Assembly (NCBI GenBank): GCA_028698215.1
Contig: JAQVDY010000010.1
Span: forward strand, 1-60,748
Origin: Actinomycetota bacterium
GTDB taxonomy: Bacteria; Actinomycetota; Humimicrobiia; Humimicrobiales; Humimicrobiaceae
DNA length: 60,748 bases
Direction: 5' to 3'
Part shown: positions 35,312 through 44,600 of the stretch, in pieces
How the letters are laid out: every line of letters begins with the position of its first letter
How positions within the stretch are numbered: the first letter of the stretch is position 1
Made by a program: the position numbers and the translations under genes
Notes under the pieces: generated by a model
The model's database searches: none
What the model was told of the DNA's origin: nothing
The model's input: only the letters and a program-made list of their open reading frames with translations

Positions 35312-37594
35312 CTACAGTTTTCTAGCCAAATAGAACTGATTGGATACAGTGAGCCCCATAATGCGGTCAATATTTTTAAAATCCAGCAGCATGGAGTCCA
35401 GGCTTTCTTCCAACAAAAGATCATCTGTCCTGGGCAGGGTCGTACCTTTTTCCAGCACTTCCCTCATTCTTAAAGCATCCATTCCCAGTTTGCTGATCTC
35501 TGTCTGCAGTGCCCGGAAAATATTAAAATATATAAGAAGCATCCTCTCCCTGTTCTTCCGGTTAAGCTCATTTATCTCCTGGTTTACCTGCAAATGCAGG
35601 TTATGGTTAAGGTTTTTCATGGATTCATTATAACTTTTCCTAATATTCTCAAAGTACAGGCTGGCTAAAGAGTACATATACCTTTTAAGTTTGCCTTTAA
35701 TGCTTTTATCCTGGGCCAGCTGTTCTGAGTTGAGCATATTAAATCCCGATAGCAGTTTAAGTTGTTTAAAGCCTTCCCGTGAAAACTGTATTTCAAACAG
35801 GTCAAACAGCTCATTTTTGCCGTATATATCCATAATTTCTTTCGTTTGGACTGTCTCTGGATCCAGTACCTGCTTCCAGGTTCCCTGGTCAATTATTTCA
35901 AAATCTGCATTTTTTAAAATATAGGCAGCCATGAAATCATCTAACGTGGTTTTAGCCTTGTCCTGGGTTTGGGACCGGCCAAAATAGTCAGCCAGGCCCT
36001 TGGTTTCCGGTATGGAAATAAACAGCAGGCCTTCCGTTTTGAGCTTGGTGCTTAAAATGTTTACCAGGTCGTGAAAAAATTTGGCGGTTATGCTCTCAAA
36101 GGCATTATTTATAATAATGCCGTCAAACTTGGTCCGGGAAGATATCTTGGATTTTAATTTTCCTACCAGGTCTATCTCTTCACCTTCCTGTTCCTGCTCC
36201 ATTTCCTGGATCTGTACCGTATATATTTTGCCCAGCTCCCGGTTCTCTAAAAGATGCCTGTCTTCATATTTTTCAGACGTGATGGCTAAAATATTATTGC
36301 TGCGGCCAAAATTATCCTCAAGCACCTTGCTTATCTTTTGGTTCTGCTGGTCGATCAGCTCTATAATCTTCTTCTTGTCATAGGCATAATCCGGTTCCGT
36401 GCAGAACTTAACCAAAGGTTTAGCTACATTTTCCCAGGAAAAGGAAGGGGCAATCTTGTTCATGTTCTTTTTGTAGATTTCCTTTAAGCTGTTATTGGTA
36501 AGCATGGACTCCATTACCCGGGCCAGCTGCTGGGCATCCTGGTATCTAACTACTTCCCCCAGGTTGAACCTCTTTACCAATTTGGCAATAGAATCGCCTT
36601 CCGTAGTTATTACCGGAAGCCTGGCCCAAATATAGTCTATTACCCGGGTACGGAAGGAATACTCGGTTTCTATCCTTTTTTGGTGGATGGAAAGCCCTAG
36701 ATCCGATTCCAGTAAAAAATCCTGCCTTAACTCATAAGGTGCCCACTGGTTAAAAAATACAAACTTGTCATAAAGGTCCAGCTCTTTGGCCAATCTTATG
36801 GCTTCCAGGCATTTATTCATCTGGGGCAGCTTGGGATCAGGGTGCCTGGTACCCAAAAACAACAGCTTTACATCCTGGCGGTGGCGGGTAATCTCCCATA
36901 TAGCCTTAATGGCGGTTATGGGATCCAGCCAGTTCCAGATGCCTCCGCCCCAAAGGGCTATTTTGTCATCTTCCCTTAAGTTAGGTATAACCTGCTTTAG
37001 CTTCATTTCCTGGCTGTGCTGGGGCGGCTGGGACGGTATGCCGAAAGGAACCACATCAATAATTTTCCTCAAGGTACTGTCATCATCGTAATTATAGGTA
37101 TTTATCCTGCCCATGGCATTGAGCATGCCTACCCAGTAGTCCCTCTGTTTTTCACTGGCGCAGATAAAGAAATCTCCAATTACCAGCTGAAGCTTGAGTA
37201 TATTTAAGTTGCTCTTATCGATTCTTATTCTTTCTCCAATATCCCGGTCTGCAAACATTTCCAGGCTTTCTAAGTTAAAGGGATTATAGAGGTCTACTAT
37301 AATTTTCCCCTTAAAGTTTTTAAGGTAGGGAAAATAATAGATTATATGGCCCTGGATAAGAATGATATCAGCATTATCGGTCAGCGCTTTTAAGCTGCGG
37401 TAATCCTGGGTGTTGTACTGCCTCACCTTAAAACCATCTGCTTTTAAGTCTACCCGGTTAGGGGTAGCCAGGGTAACTTCACAGAATGGCGACAGCACCC
37501 GGGCAAATTCATAAAATCTGATGCCCGGTCCCGCCATCTGGGAACCAATTACATCATGGGATATTATCAGCAGCCGGATTATATTATTTTCCAT
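35312..37594 (-). CDS. GT4 glycosyltransferase fused to methyltransferase-like and helical C-terminal regions
   Basis: Composite protein of about 760 residues. Residues 1-400 are a GT-B glycosyltransferase (ALWGGGIWNWLDP, FLGTRHPDP, IWARLPVITTEGDSIA). Residues about 420-590 resemble a Rossmann-type methyltransferase (FDGIIINNAFES, LLFISIPET) but lack a clear glycine-rich SAM-binding loop. The last 150 residues are helical and charged (coiled-coil-like). ATG 37594 is chosen because AAGGA lies 6 nt upstream. Placed in the middle of the glycan cluster. The second domain's activity is doubtful. Confidence 0.75.
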   Translation of the reverse strand: MENNIIRLLIISHDVIGSQMAGPGIRFYEFARVLSPFCEVTLATPNRVDLKADGFKVRQYNTQDYRSLKALTDNADIILIQGHIIYYFPYLKNFKGKIIVDLYNPFNLESLEMFADRDIGERIRIDKSNLNILKLQLVIGDFFICASEKQRDYWVGMLNAMGRINTYNYDDDSTLRKIIDVVPFGIPSQPPQHSQEMKLKQVIPNLREDDKIALWGGGIWNWLDPITAIKAIWEITRHRQDVKLLFLGTRHPDPKLPQMNKCLEAIRLAKELDLYDKFVFFNQWAPYELRQDFLLESDLGLSIHQKRIETEYSFRTRVIDYIWARLPVITTEGDSIAKLVKRFNLGEVVRYQDAQQLARVMESMLTNNSLKEIYKKNMNKIAPSFSWENVAKPLVKFCTEPDYAYDKKKIIELIDQQNQKISKVLEDNFGRSNNILAITSEKYEDRHLLENRELGKIYTVQIQEMEQEQEGEEIDLVGKLKSKISSRTKFDGIIINNAFESITAKFFHDLVNILSTKLKTEGLLFISIPETKGLADYFGRSQTQDKAKTTLDDFMAAYILKNADFEIIDQGTWKQVLDPETVQTKEIMDIYGKNELFDLFEIQFSREGFKQLKLLSGFNMLNSEQLAQDKSIKGKLKRYMYSLASLYFENIRKSYNESMKNLNHNLHLQVNQEINELNRKNRERMLLIYFNIFRALQTEISKLGMDALRMREVLEKGTTLPRTDDLLLEESLDSMLLDFKNIDRIMGLTVSNQFYLARKL

Positions 37595-37628
37595 AATCAT
37601 TCCTTCTGTTTTTAAATTAAGGTTGCCT

Positions 37629-38609
37629 TTATTTTAACTTCAATCTGTTTAATATAAAATGGTTTTTTATTCTAACTGCCAGGTTGAAAAGCAGCAGTAA
37701 AAAATTCTTGGCATAGGCAGACCGCAAAGCCCTTTTCTGGTCTGCAGTAGACTGCTCCCTTACCCATTTTCTTTCAGCAGCCCAAAATTCACGGTAAGGC
37801 AGTTTGGCATTAAGCACAGCGCACCTTATCCTGTTCTTATGGTAAAGGTGGTAAAAACTGCTGCTGTATTTTTTCAAGGTCACCGCTTCAGCATGCCTGG
37901 CCATGGCCAAAGGGTTTACCGCCACCCTGTATCCCAGCCTGGCGCATTTCAAGCAATAGTCCAGCTCCTCAAAATAAGCTGGCCTGTACCCGGTATCAAA
38001 GCCCCCTAGACCAGTAAACAGTTCTGTCCTGGTAGCCAGCATGGCCCCCGTTACATATCTTACATCCCTTACTGTATCCAGCACATTTTCCTTTTCCTGT
38101 TTGTATTTATCCTTAAGCTGGCTGTAGCTTTTACCTGACCCTATATGTGTGGTTAGATAATTGGAGGATACCAGCCCTCCCAAATGCTGTATGGTATCCT
38201 GCTCATAGTCCAGTATCAGTCCTCCCGCCACCCCTATCCTGCGGTCACCCTCCAGGGCTCTTATAAGTTGGTCCAAGGCGCTGGTATCCAAATACAGGTC
38301 AGGGTTTAAAAAGATTATGTAACGGTAATCCTTTAACCTTTTTTGCATGTAACCCCAGCAGGCTTTCCTGATAGCCCCGGCAAAACCATAGTTTTCATTC
38401 ATCTTTAGCAATTTGAAATTCTTGGGCGATATCCCGGGGACAGAATTCCTAAACTCCCTTATCCTGCTTAAGCTTAAGTCGGTAGAATTATTGTCCACTA
38501 CCAGCAAAAACCAGGAATGATAATCCTGGGATACTACTGAATTCAGGCATTTTTCTATAAAACTTTCGCTGTTGTAACTTATAACCACAATCAGGCTTTT
38601 TGGTTCCAT
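37629..38609 (-). CDS. GT2 family glycosyltransferase (rhamnosyltransferase-like)
   Basis: GT-A enzyme of 326 residues: VVISYNSESF, VVDNNSTDLS, IIFLNPDLYL, VTGAMLATR, and YFEELDYCLK in place of the usual YxED. The C-terminal third is basic and ends in a hydrophobic stretch. It lies 34 nt upstream of the GT4 fusion gene. Substrate unknown; family resemblance is to rhamnosyltransferases. Confidence 0.85.
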   Translation of the reverse strand: MEPKSLIVVISYNSESFIEKCLNSVVSQDYHSWFLLVVDNNSTDLSLSRIREFRNSVPGISPKNFKLLKMNENYGFAGAIRKACWGYMQKRLKDYRYIIFLNPDLYLDTSALDQLIRALEGDRRIGVAGGLILDYEQDTIQHLGGLVSSNYLTTHIGSGKSYSQLKDKYKQEKENVLDTVRDVRYVTGAMLATRTELFTGLGGFDTGYRPAYFEELDYCLKCARLGYRVAVNPLAMARHAEAVTLKKYSSSFYHLYHKNRIRCAVLNAKLPYREFWAAERKWVREQSTADQKRALRSAYAKNFLLLLFNLAVRIKNHFILNRLKLK

Positions 38610-38683
38610 AGGGATTGATGTAAGGTTTTACAAGCTAATTGATTTTAATACAGAAAACCTATTATTACAATTTTTGCACAAGC

Positions 38684-40120
38684 CTACCTGCCTATTTTCC
38701 CCTTTAATTTTTTAAGGTAGGCATAACTGCGATAAACAAAGCCCCTCTTTACTATGGCTTCCAGCTCGCCCAGGCGGCGGTCTCTTTCTTCTATCATCTT
38801 CTTCTGCCTGTAGGTAATATCCTCTAAATTGGCCAATGCTTCTTCCTTAAGGAACATCATCTCTTTTCTGTGGCCGCTGTCCGGGGCATGGGCGGGGCTA
38901 TCTACCCATTGCCTTAAACTTTTAGCAGTAAGGCCATAGCTGAAATTATCCAATCCATACTGCCTCCCTTTTTGGCCCCTCTCCTTTACTTGGCTGCGGT
39001 GGGAAGCCAGGTAGATTAGCAGCTGGGCCAAATCCTGGCTGTCATGGGGAGAAAAGGTATACCCTATTTTTTCCTGCTTTACTATATGGGTAAGCTCGCA
39101 TACATCGGAGCTAACCACACAAAGGCCGGCCCGCATCCAGTCCAGTATACGGTTTTTGCTTCCCAGCCTCACTTCATAAATATCCTTATCAATATTTATA
39201 CCTATATCGGCTTCCAGGTAATAATTAGGCACATCCTCGCCCTTAACCCATCCTTTCATGATAAAGTTATCCTTAAATTTACTTTTTTCAATCAAGGATA
39301 AAAAATGGGGATAGGTTTTGATATCCTGCTCCGGGATCTCCCCTCCGGTGGAAACAAACTTTATGCTCCGGTTAGAGGCCATGGCCTGCTGCAGGCCTTC
39401 AAACAGGGTATCTACGTCGGTCCAGGTATTATAGCCTCCCGTCCATAACACTACAAAGTCATCTTCTGAAACCCGGCCGGTGTTCCTGATGACTGTTTTA
39501 GTATGCTCATAGTTTTCGGCAGCCATGCCGCAGGGTATGCTGCAGCTGAAATCATAGCCCAAAGTATGCCGGTTAAGCCTGCCTGCCGCCCCCAGCTCTC
39601 CTATTAGGGCATATTCCTGCCTGCCGGATACACAGGAAAACATATCTGCCTGCTGCAATATGTGGTATTCCCGGTTCCAGTAATGAAACAGGCAGCCGTC
39701 GTTTTGGTCTACTGCCGCCCTGGCCTGGGCCTCAGCCATTACATGACCAAACAAATCCGCCCACATGGGCTGGGTGGATTTAATCCTGGAGGCGATATAG
39801 GAAGGGTAAAAGCTGCAGCCTATTATACAGTCCGGATTAAATTTCTGGCATAAACCAGAGACTAATTCCCTATGTTCAAAATCATGGGGGGAAAGCAGGT
39901 GGTAATCGAAACTGTAAGCGCCATATTTAAACCCCTCCCTGTGGCTGGAAGAAAAATCCTGGTTGTAGGCGCTGGGTATGGCATAACTTACCAGGCAAAC
40001 CTGGTGCCCGTCCTGGAGCAGGGGCTGGACAAACTGCCAGGTCCTAATCCCTGTGCCGTAAACTTTTTTATCGTTTTCAAAAGGCAGGGGACTCATCCCC
40101 AGTATGAATAATTTCCCCAT
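38684..40120 (-). CDS. GT4-like glycosyltransferase
   Basis: GT-B fold protein of 478 residues and first gene of the minus-strand glycan cluster. The C-terminal donor domain contains VLWTGGYNTWTDVDTLFEG, IMKGWVKGEDVPNYYLEADIG and NRILDWMRAGLCVVSSDV. A charged helical tail (about 425-478) follows. It starts at ATG 40120 and is divergent from the VTC/CotH operon. Donor and acceptor unknown. Confidence 0.82.
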   Translation of the reverse strand: MGKLFILGMSPLPFENDKKVYGTGIRTWQFVQPLLQDGHQVCLVSYAIPSAYNQDFSSSHREGFKYGAYSFDYHLLSPHDFEHRELVSGLCQKFNPDCIIGCSFYPSYIASRIKSTQPMWADLFGHVMAEAQARAAVDQNDGCLFHYWNREYHILQQADMFSCVSGRQEYALIGELGAAGRLNRHTLGYDFSCSIPCGMAAENYEHTKTVIRNTGRVSEDDFVVLWTGGYNTWTDVDTLFEGLQQAMASNRSIKFVSTGGEIPEQDIKTYPHFLSLIEKSKFKDNFIMKGWVKGEDVPNYYLEADIGINIDKDIYEVRLGSKNRILDWMRAGLCVVSSDVCELTHIVKQEKIGYTFSPHDSQDLAQLLIYLASHRSQVKERGQKGRQYGLDNFSYGLTAKSLRQWVDSPAHAPDSGHRKEMMFLKEEALANLEDITYRQKKMIEERDRRLGELEAIVKRGFVYRSYAYLKKLKGKIGR

Positions 40121-40235
40121 ATACCAGCCTTAATAAATTTTGTCTTAACTTTACCATAAAAATAGTAAAAGAAAAATTTATAAGAACCAGCATTTGTTTC
40201 TGCCCTTTACAGCCCGCGCTAAATTTATTACTTAG

Positions 40236-40266
40236 TTGATGATTTTTAGGTCTTATAGTATATAAT
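40236..40266 (+). promoter_or_regulatory. candidate promoter of the VTC-DUF4956-CotH operon
   Basis: TTGATG (40236-40241) is followed by TATATA (40259-40264, spacing 17) overlapping TATAAT (40261-40266, spacing 19), 27 nt before the first gene. It lies in the 172-nt divergent gap, which otherwise shows nothing distinctive. Confidence 0.5.
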
Positions 40267-40292
40267 TACCATATAAATTTAATACAAACTTT

Positions 40293-40985
40293 ATGCATAT
40301 GCACAAAAATTATAGGAATGAACTAAAGTACTATATAAATCATATCGACCACATTAAACTTTTGGACCGCATGAAGGGGATATTTGTAGAGGATACCCAT
40401 TCCAAAGACCGGGGGTACCTGGTTAGAAGCCTTTATTTTGACAATAAATCCAATAACAGCTATTACCATAAAATTGCCGGGGTAAGCGACCGCCAAAAAT
40501 ACAGGATTAGGATATATGATCTTAATCCCAGTCCCATCAAACTGGAGATAAAATCTAAAAGGCAAACCTATATCCATAAGCAGTCTGTTACCATAGCCCA
40601 GGACCAGGCCAGGCGCCTTATAGAGGGGGACTATAGGTTTTTAGCCCAGCATGACCACCGTACCGCCCGCCTGGTGCTGGCCAAGTTTTCCCAGGACAGC
40701 TTCCATCCGGCAGTAATAATTGATTATTTTCGGCAGGCTTATGTTTATCCTGAGAGCGGGCTTAGGGTTACTTTTGACCGCTGCCTGGGTAAAAACGAGA
40801 CCAGCTTCAGCCACTTTTTCCAATCAGGCTTGGATTTAAACCCGGTTATAGATTCCAAGAGGATAATAATGGAAATAAAGTTTAGCCAGCCTATTCCCCT
40901 ATGGATAAAAAAGATACTCCAGGTGGGCAGCTTTGAAAGCTGTGCCATAAGCAAATATACTTTATCAAGATATATAGAAGGGTAA
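40293..40985 (+). CDS. VTC domain protein (polyphosphate polymerase-like)
   Basis: Soluble tunnel-fold protein of 230 residues with the catalytic-type residues of VTC polyphosphate polymerases: basic YRIRIY (70-75), KLEIKSKR (83-90), a late IIMEIKF (191-197) and SKYTLSRY (220-227). VTC4 of yeast makes polyphosphate from ATP; bacterial relatives beside CotH genes have no settled role that I know of. It is followed after 4 nt by a DUF4956 membrane protein and then the CotH protein, an arrangement seen in other bacteria. No Shine-Dalgarno sequence is evident; the second ATG (40299) is also possible. Confidence 0.88.
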   Translation: MHMHKNYRNELKYYINHIDHIKLLDRMKGIFVEDTHSKDRGYLVRSLYFDNKSNNSYYHKIAGVSDRQKYRIRIYDLNPSPIKLEIKSKRQTYIHKQSVTIAQDQARRLIEGDYRFLAQHDHRTARLVLAKFSQDSFHPAVIIDYFRQAYVYPESGLRVTFDRCLGKNETSFSHFFQSGLDLNPVIDSKRIIMEIKFSQPIPLWIKKILQVGSFESCAISKYTLSRYIEG

Positions 40986-40989
40986 GATA

Positions 40990-41685
40990 ATGGATAGGAT
41001 TACGTTCAGGAGCTTTTTGGAATCCTTAAATGTGGATTCCATACAGGATATCACCCAGCAGATCAGCCTGGTCCAGGTAGTATTGAACCTGGTATTAGCA
41101 TTAGCTATTGCCATGTTCATCTATTGGATATACAAGATTACCTTCTCCGGAGTATTGTATTCCAAGAATTTTAATATAACCCTGGTGTTGGTATCTTTAG
41201 TAACCACTTCCGCGGTGATGATTATCGCCTCCAATATAGTGTTAGCTTTGGGTATGGTAGGAGCCCTTTCCATAGTAAGATTCAGGATGGCGGTAAAGGA
41301 CCCCAAGGATGTGGGCTTTCTGTTCTGGGCTATCACCAACGGCATAATCTGCGGGATATCCGCCTATGCTTTAGCTATTATCTGCGCCCTGTTTATAGGC
41401 CTGGTAATATTCGTACTTTCCAAAAAACTAAGGGTCACCGAACCTTACCTGCTTTTAGCGGAAGCCAGCCAGGATAACTGGCAGCAGGTGGAAGGGATAT
41501 GCCAAAAACTATGTCAGGTGTATAAGCTCAGGTCCAAAAACATAAGGGACAACCGGTACGATTTGGCAGTGGAGGTAAAGATTAAAAAAGATAATCTGCA
41601 GCAGTTCATATCAGAAGTTAAAAACCTGCCTTCCATGGAAAATATAAAGGTAGTATCTTATGAAGGAGACCTGGAAGAGGGTTAG
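40990..41685 (+). CDS. DUF4956 membrane protein
   Basis: Protein of 231 residues with three to four membrane helices in the first 150 residues (about 28-48, 56-78, 82-97, 108-150) and a soluble C-terminal domain of about 75 residues. The central block GMVGALSIVRFRMAVKDPKD is the DUF4956 hallmark. The consistent linkage with VTC and CotH proteins suggests a membrane component of one system, perhaps coupling cytoplasmic phosphate-polymer chemistry to an extracellular kinase. That role is inference. Confidence 0.88.
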   Translation: MDRITFRSFLESLNVDSIQDITQQISLVQVVLNLVLALAIAMFIYWIYKITFSGVLYSKNFNITLVLVSLVTTSAVMIIASNIVLALGMVGALSIVRFRMAVKDPKDVGFLFWAITNGIICGISAYALAIICALFIGLVIFVLSKKLRVTEPYLLLAEASQDNWQQVEGICQKLCQVYKLRSKNIRDNRYDLAVEVKIKKDNLQQFISEVKNLPSMENIKVVSYEGDLEEG

Positions 41686-41690
41686 GTTTG

Positions 41691-44600
41691 ATGTTTAAAA
41701 AAAGGGACCTGGTAATCATTTTAATTTTGGCCGCGGCCCTGGCCCTATCCTTGTTTCTATACTGGTCCCAACACCAGGATTTTTCTGTAGGAAAAACCTC
41801 TGCTGTTTTTGGCTCCAATAGCAATACCCTCCTGGTAAGGCTTGATCCAGAGGCAGAAACCCTGCAGAAAATATCCTTTGATTTTCCCTTCAGCAACCAT
41901 CAGGTATACCTGGAGGATCCACTTACCGGGGAAATGGTTAAGCTAAGTTCGGGTGACTATTATGATTTTGGCTCCTATATCTTTCATTCCACCCTTAAAG
42001 TAGGCAGAGAAGAGTATGACTTATGGGTAACCAATGGCCAGCTGCCCATAATCTCTATTGCTACTGCAGGGCAGGATATACCTAATGAACCCAAGGTTCC
42101 CTGTATCATATCCAGTTTGGATAAAAACATCAGCCATAATATAACGGCAGAAATAGAGACTGTAAACAATTACCAGCATTGTCCCCAACCAAGTTACAGC
42201 TTTAATCTAACCGGCAATCCCTTAACTGGAAAACCTGCCCCTTTGATGGATTACGGCAATGATACCCGCTTTATATTAAGCGCCCCTTATTTTGACCCTT
42301 CACTGATGAGGGAAAAATTGGCTTATGACCTGTATTCATTAATAGATGAGCAGGACAGTTTAGCCCCCCGTTACGTGGAGCTTTTTGTAGAAGGCGGTTA
42401 CCAGGGCATATATATCCTGTACCAGAGGCACTCCCCTTCCCTGTTTTCTGTAGATGAAAAGCAGGGAGCCTTATTTGAGGCTTCCGGATGGCAGGCTAAT
42501 TTTGCCCATGGCATTCAGGGTTTTTCCCAGGTAGGCTCGCAGGATGATAGGTTTTTTATGCTGGAAGGGTTAATCCAGCAGGTATACCAGCAGCAGTTCC
42601 CTTCCGGCCTGGACCTGGAAAGCGCAGTGGATAATTACCTGCTTTACCTCTATTCCGGATGCAGCCACCCTTTGGCGGCACATCAGTTTATCTATGGCCA
42701 AACTGCTGATGAGAAACTTAAATTGGCCCCGGGAGATTATTATCAAAGCAGCTGGGGCAGGGACAGCCGTTCTATAAAGCTGCCCCCGGAAGTGCTTAAG
42801 CTGGGCCGGCTGTTCAGCCTGCTGGAAGAGGAGCCACAGTTTAAGCAAATGCTACAAAACAAATGGGAAGATTTAAAGGATAGCCTGTTAAGTACCCAGC
42901 AGATGCAGTCCCTTATCCAGGCTAATGCCGGGCAGCTTAAACCCGCCCTGGAACGCAACCGTATAAGGTGGCCCTATCAGCCGGAACTGTTTGAAGACAG
43001 CCCTAGCTTCAGCCAGGAACTGGAATATATGCAAAGCTATATGGGCCAAAGATGGGAATGGTTAGACAGCTACCTTAATACATCCCTGGATATATACATA
43101 GGGGGGCAAAAGGCAGCCGTCAACCATGAAACCAAAACCATCTACTGCTCCTTGGAGCCGGGAGCAGATACCCGCCAGGTTATTGAAGCCAGCCTGCCAG
43201 CAGGTTCCAGTATACATATACAGCCGCTTTCCTATGGCAGCTTCAACCTGGACTACCTGCAGCAGAAAGACAGGTACCCTGATGATGGCTTTCTAAATTT
43301 AGATGAGCCTTCACCGCAGATCAAAATCAATATAGAGAGCATCGAGGAAGGTGCTGCTTTGTCCGGTATCATTGAGGTAACCGGCTGGGCAGTCAACAGT
43401 CAATTCCAATCCGACCCGGGAATAGAGGCCATATACCTATCCGATGGCCCCCTGTCTGGGCAGAATTACCTGGGCCAGGCTGGCTATGGGCAGGCTAGGA
43501 TAGATGTAGCCCAAAATTTTGGTAACCAAAACTACAGTAATTGCGGTTTTTCCTTTTCCTTTGACTCTGCCTACCTGGCTAACGGAAGCCACTCCCTTTA
43601 TGTTTACGCTGTGGGTAAGGACGGCAGCTACTCTGTGGCCAGGGTAGACTTTAACCTGGACAACCTTAACAGCATGTCCGATTATCCGGTTCCCCAGACA
43701 GGCTACCTGTCTCCTGGACAGCATTATGACTTTGTGGATTTCATATACCATGGCAACCTGGCCCTGGAAGGCCACGGAACCTATGAGTTATGGGTAACTA
43801 CTGGACAGATACCCATAATCACCATAGACACCGGGGGGCAAGATATAATTAACTTTCCCAAGATTGGCTGCCAGTTCCAGCTTATCTCTGCAGAAAACTG
43901 GTATAACTACCATACCCCGCCCATGGAGGGCCTGATAGAAGTAAGGGGAGGATCCAGCCGGTTTTCCCAAAAGAAGTCCTATAGCTTTAAATTTGAAAGA
44001 AGCCTGGTGCATAATATTGACCTGGACCTGCTGGACATGGTCCAAGCCAGGAAGTGGATATTAAACAGCTGCTTTTTGGATCGCTCCTTTATGAGGGATA
44101 AGATATCTTATGATTTGTTTAACCAGCTAAGGGATGACCGGCATTACGATTTTGCTTCCCAGACCAAGTTTGTGGAAGTGTTTGTAAACGGCAGGTACAA
44201 CGGGCTTTACCTGCTTACGGAAAGAATAGATGAAGACAGCTTAAACCTAGCTGACTACAGCCCTGATGACCCTATGCATAGTGTAGTGTATAAATCCTAT
44301 AGTTCAGCTACCAGCTGGAGGAGGTTCAATACAGACCTGGATTATATACCTTTTGACAAGCTGGGGCCCTATCACGGCTATTTGCAGAAAGAGCCCAACC
44401 CTGACAATCCGGACCATCAGGAATTCTGGAGTCCTTTGGCTTATTTTAAAGAGATGGCCATAAAATCCCCTGACCCTTATTTCAGCCAGCATATAGAAGG
44501 CATGCTGGATACTTCCAATGCTATCGACCTGCATCTGTTGATACTGGTTACCGGGGCTGATGATGCCTTGCTGAACAACCAGTACCTGGCCCGGGATAAC

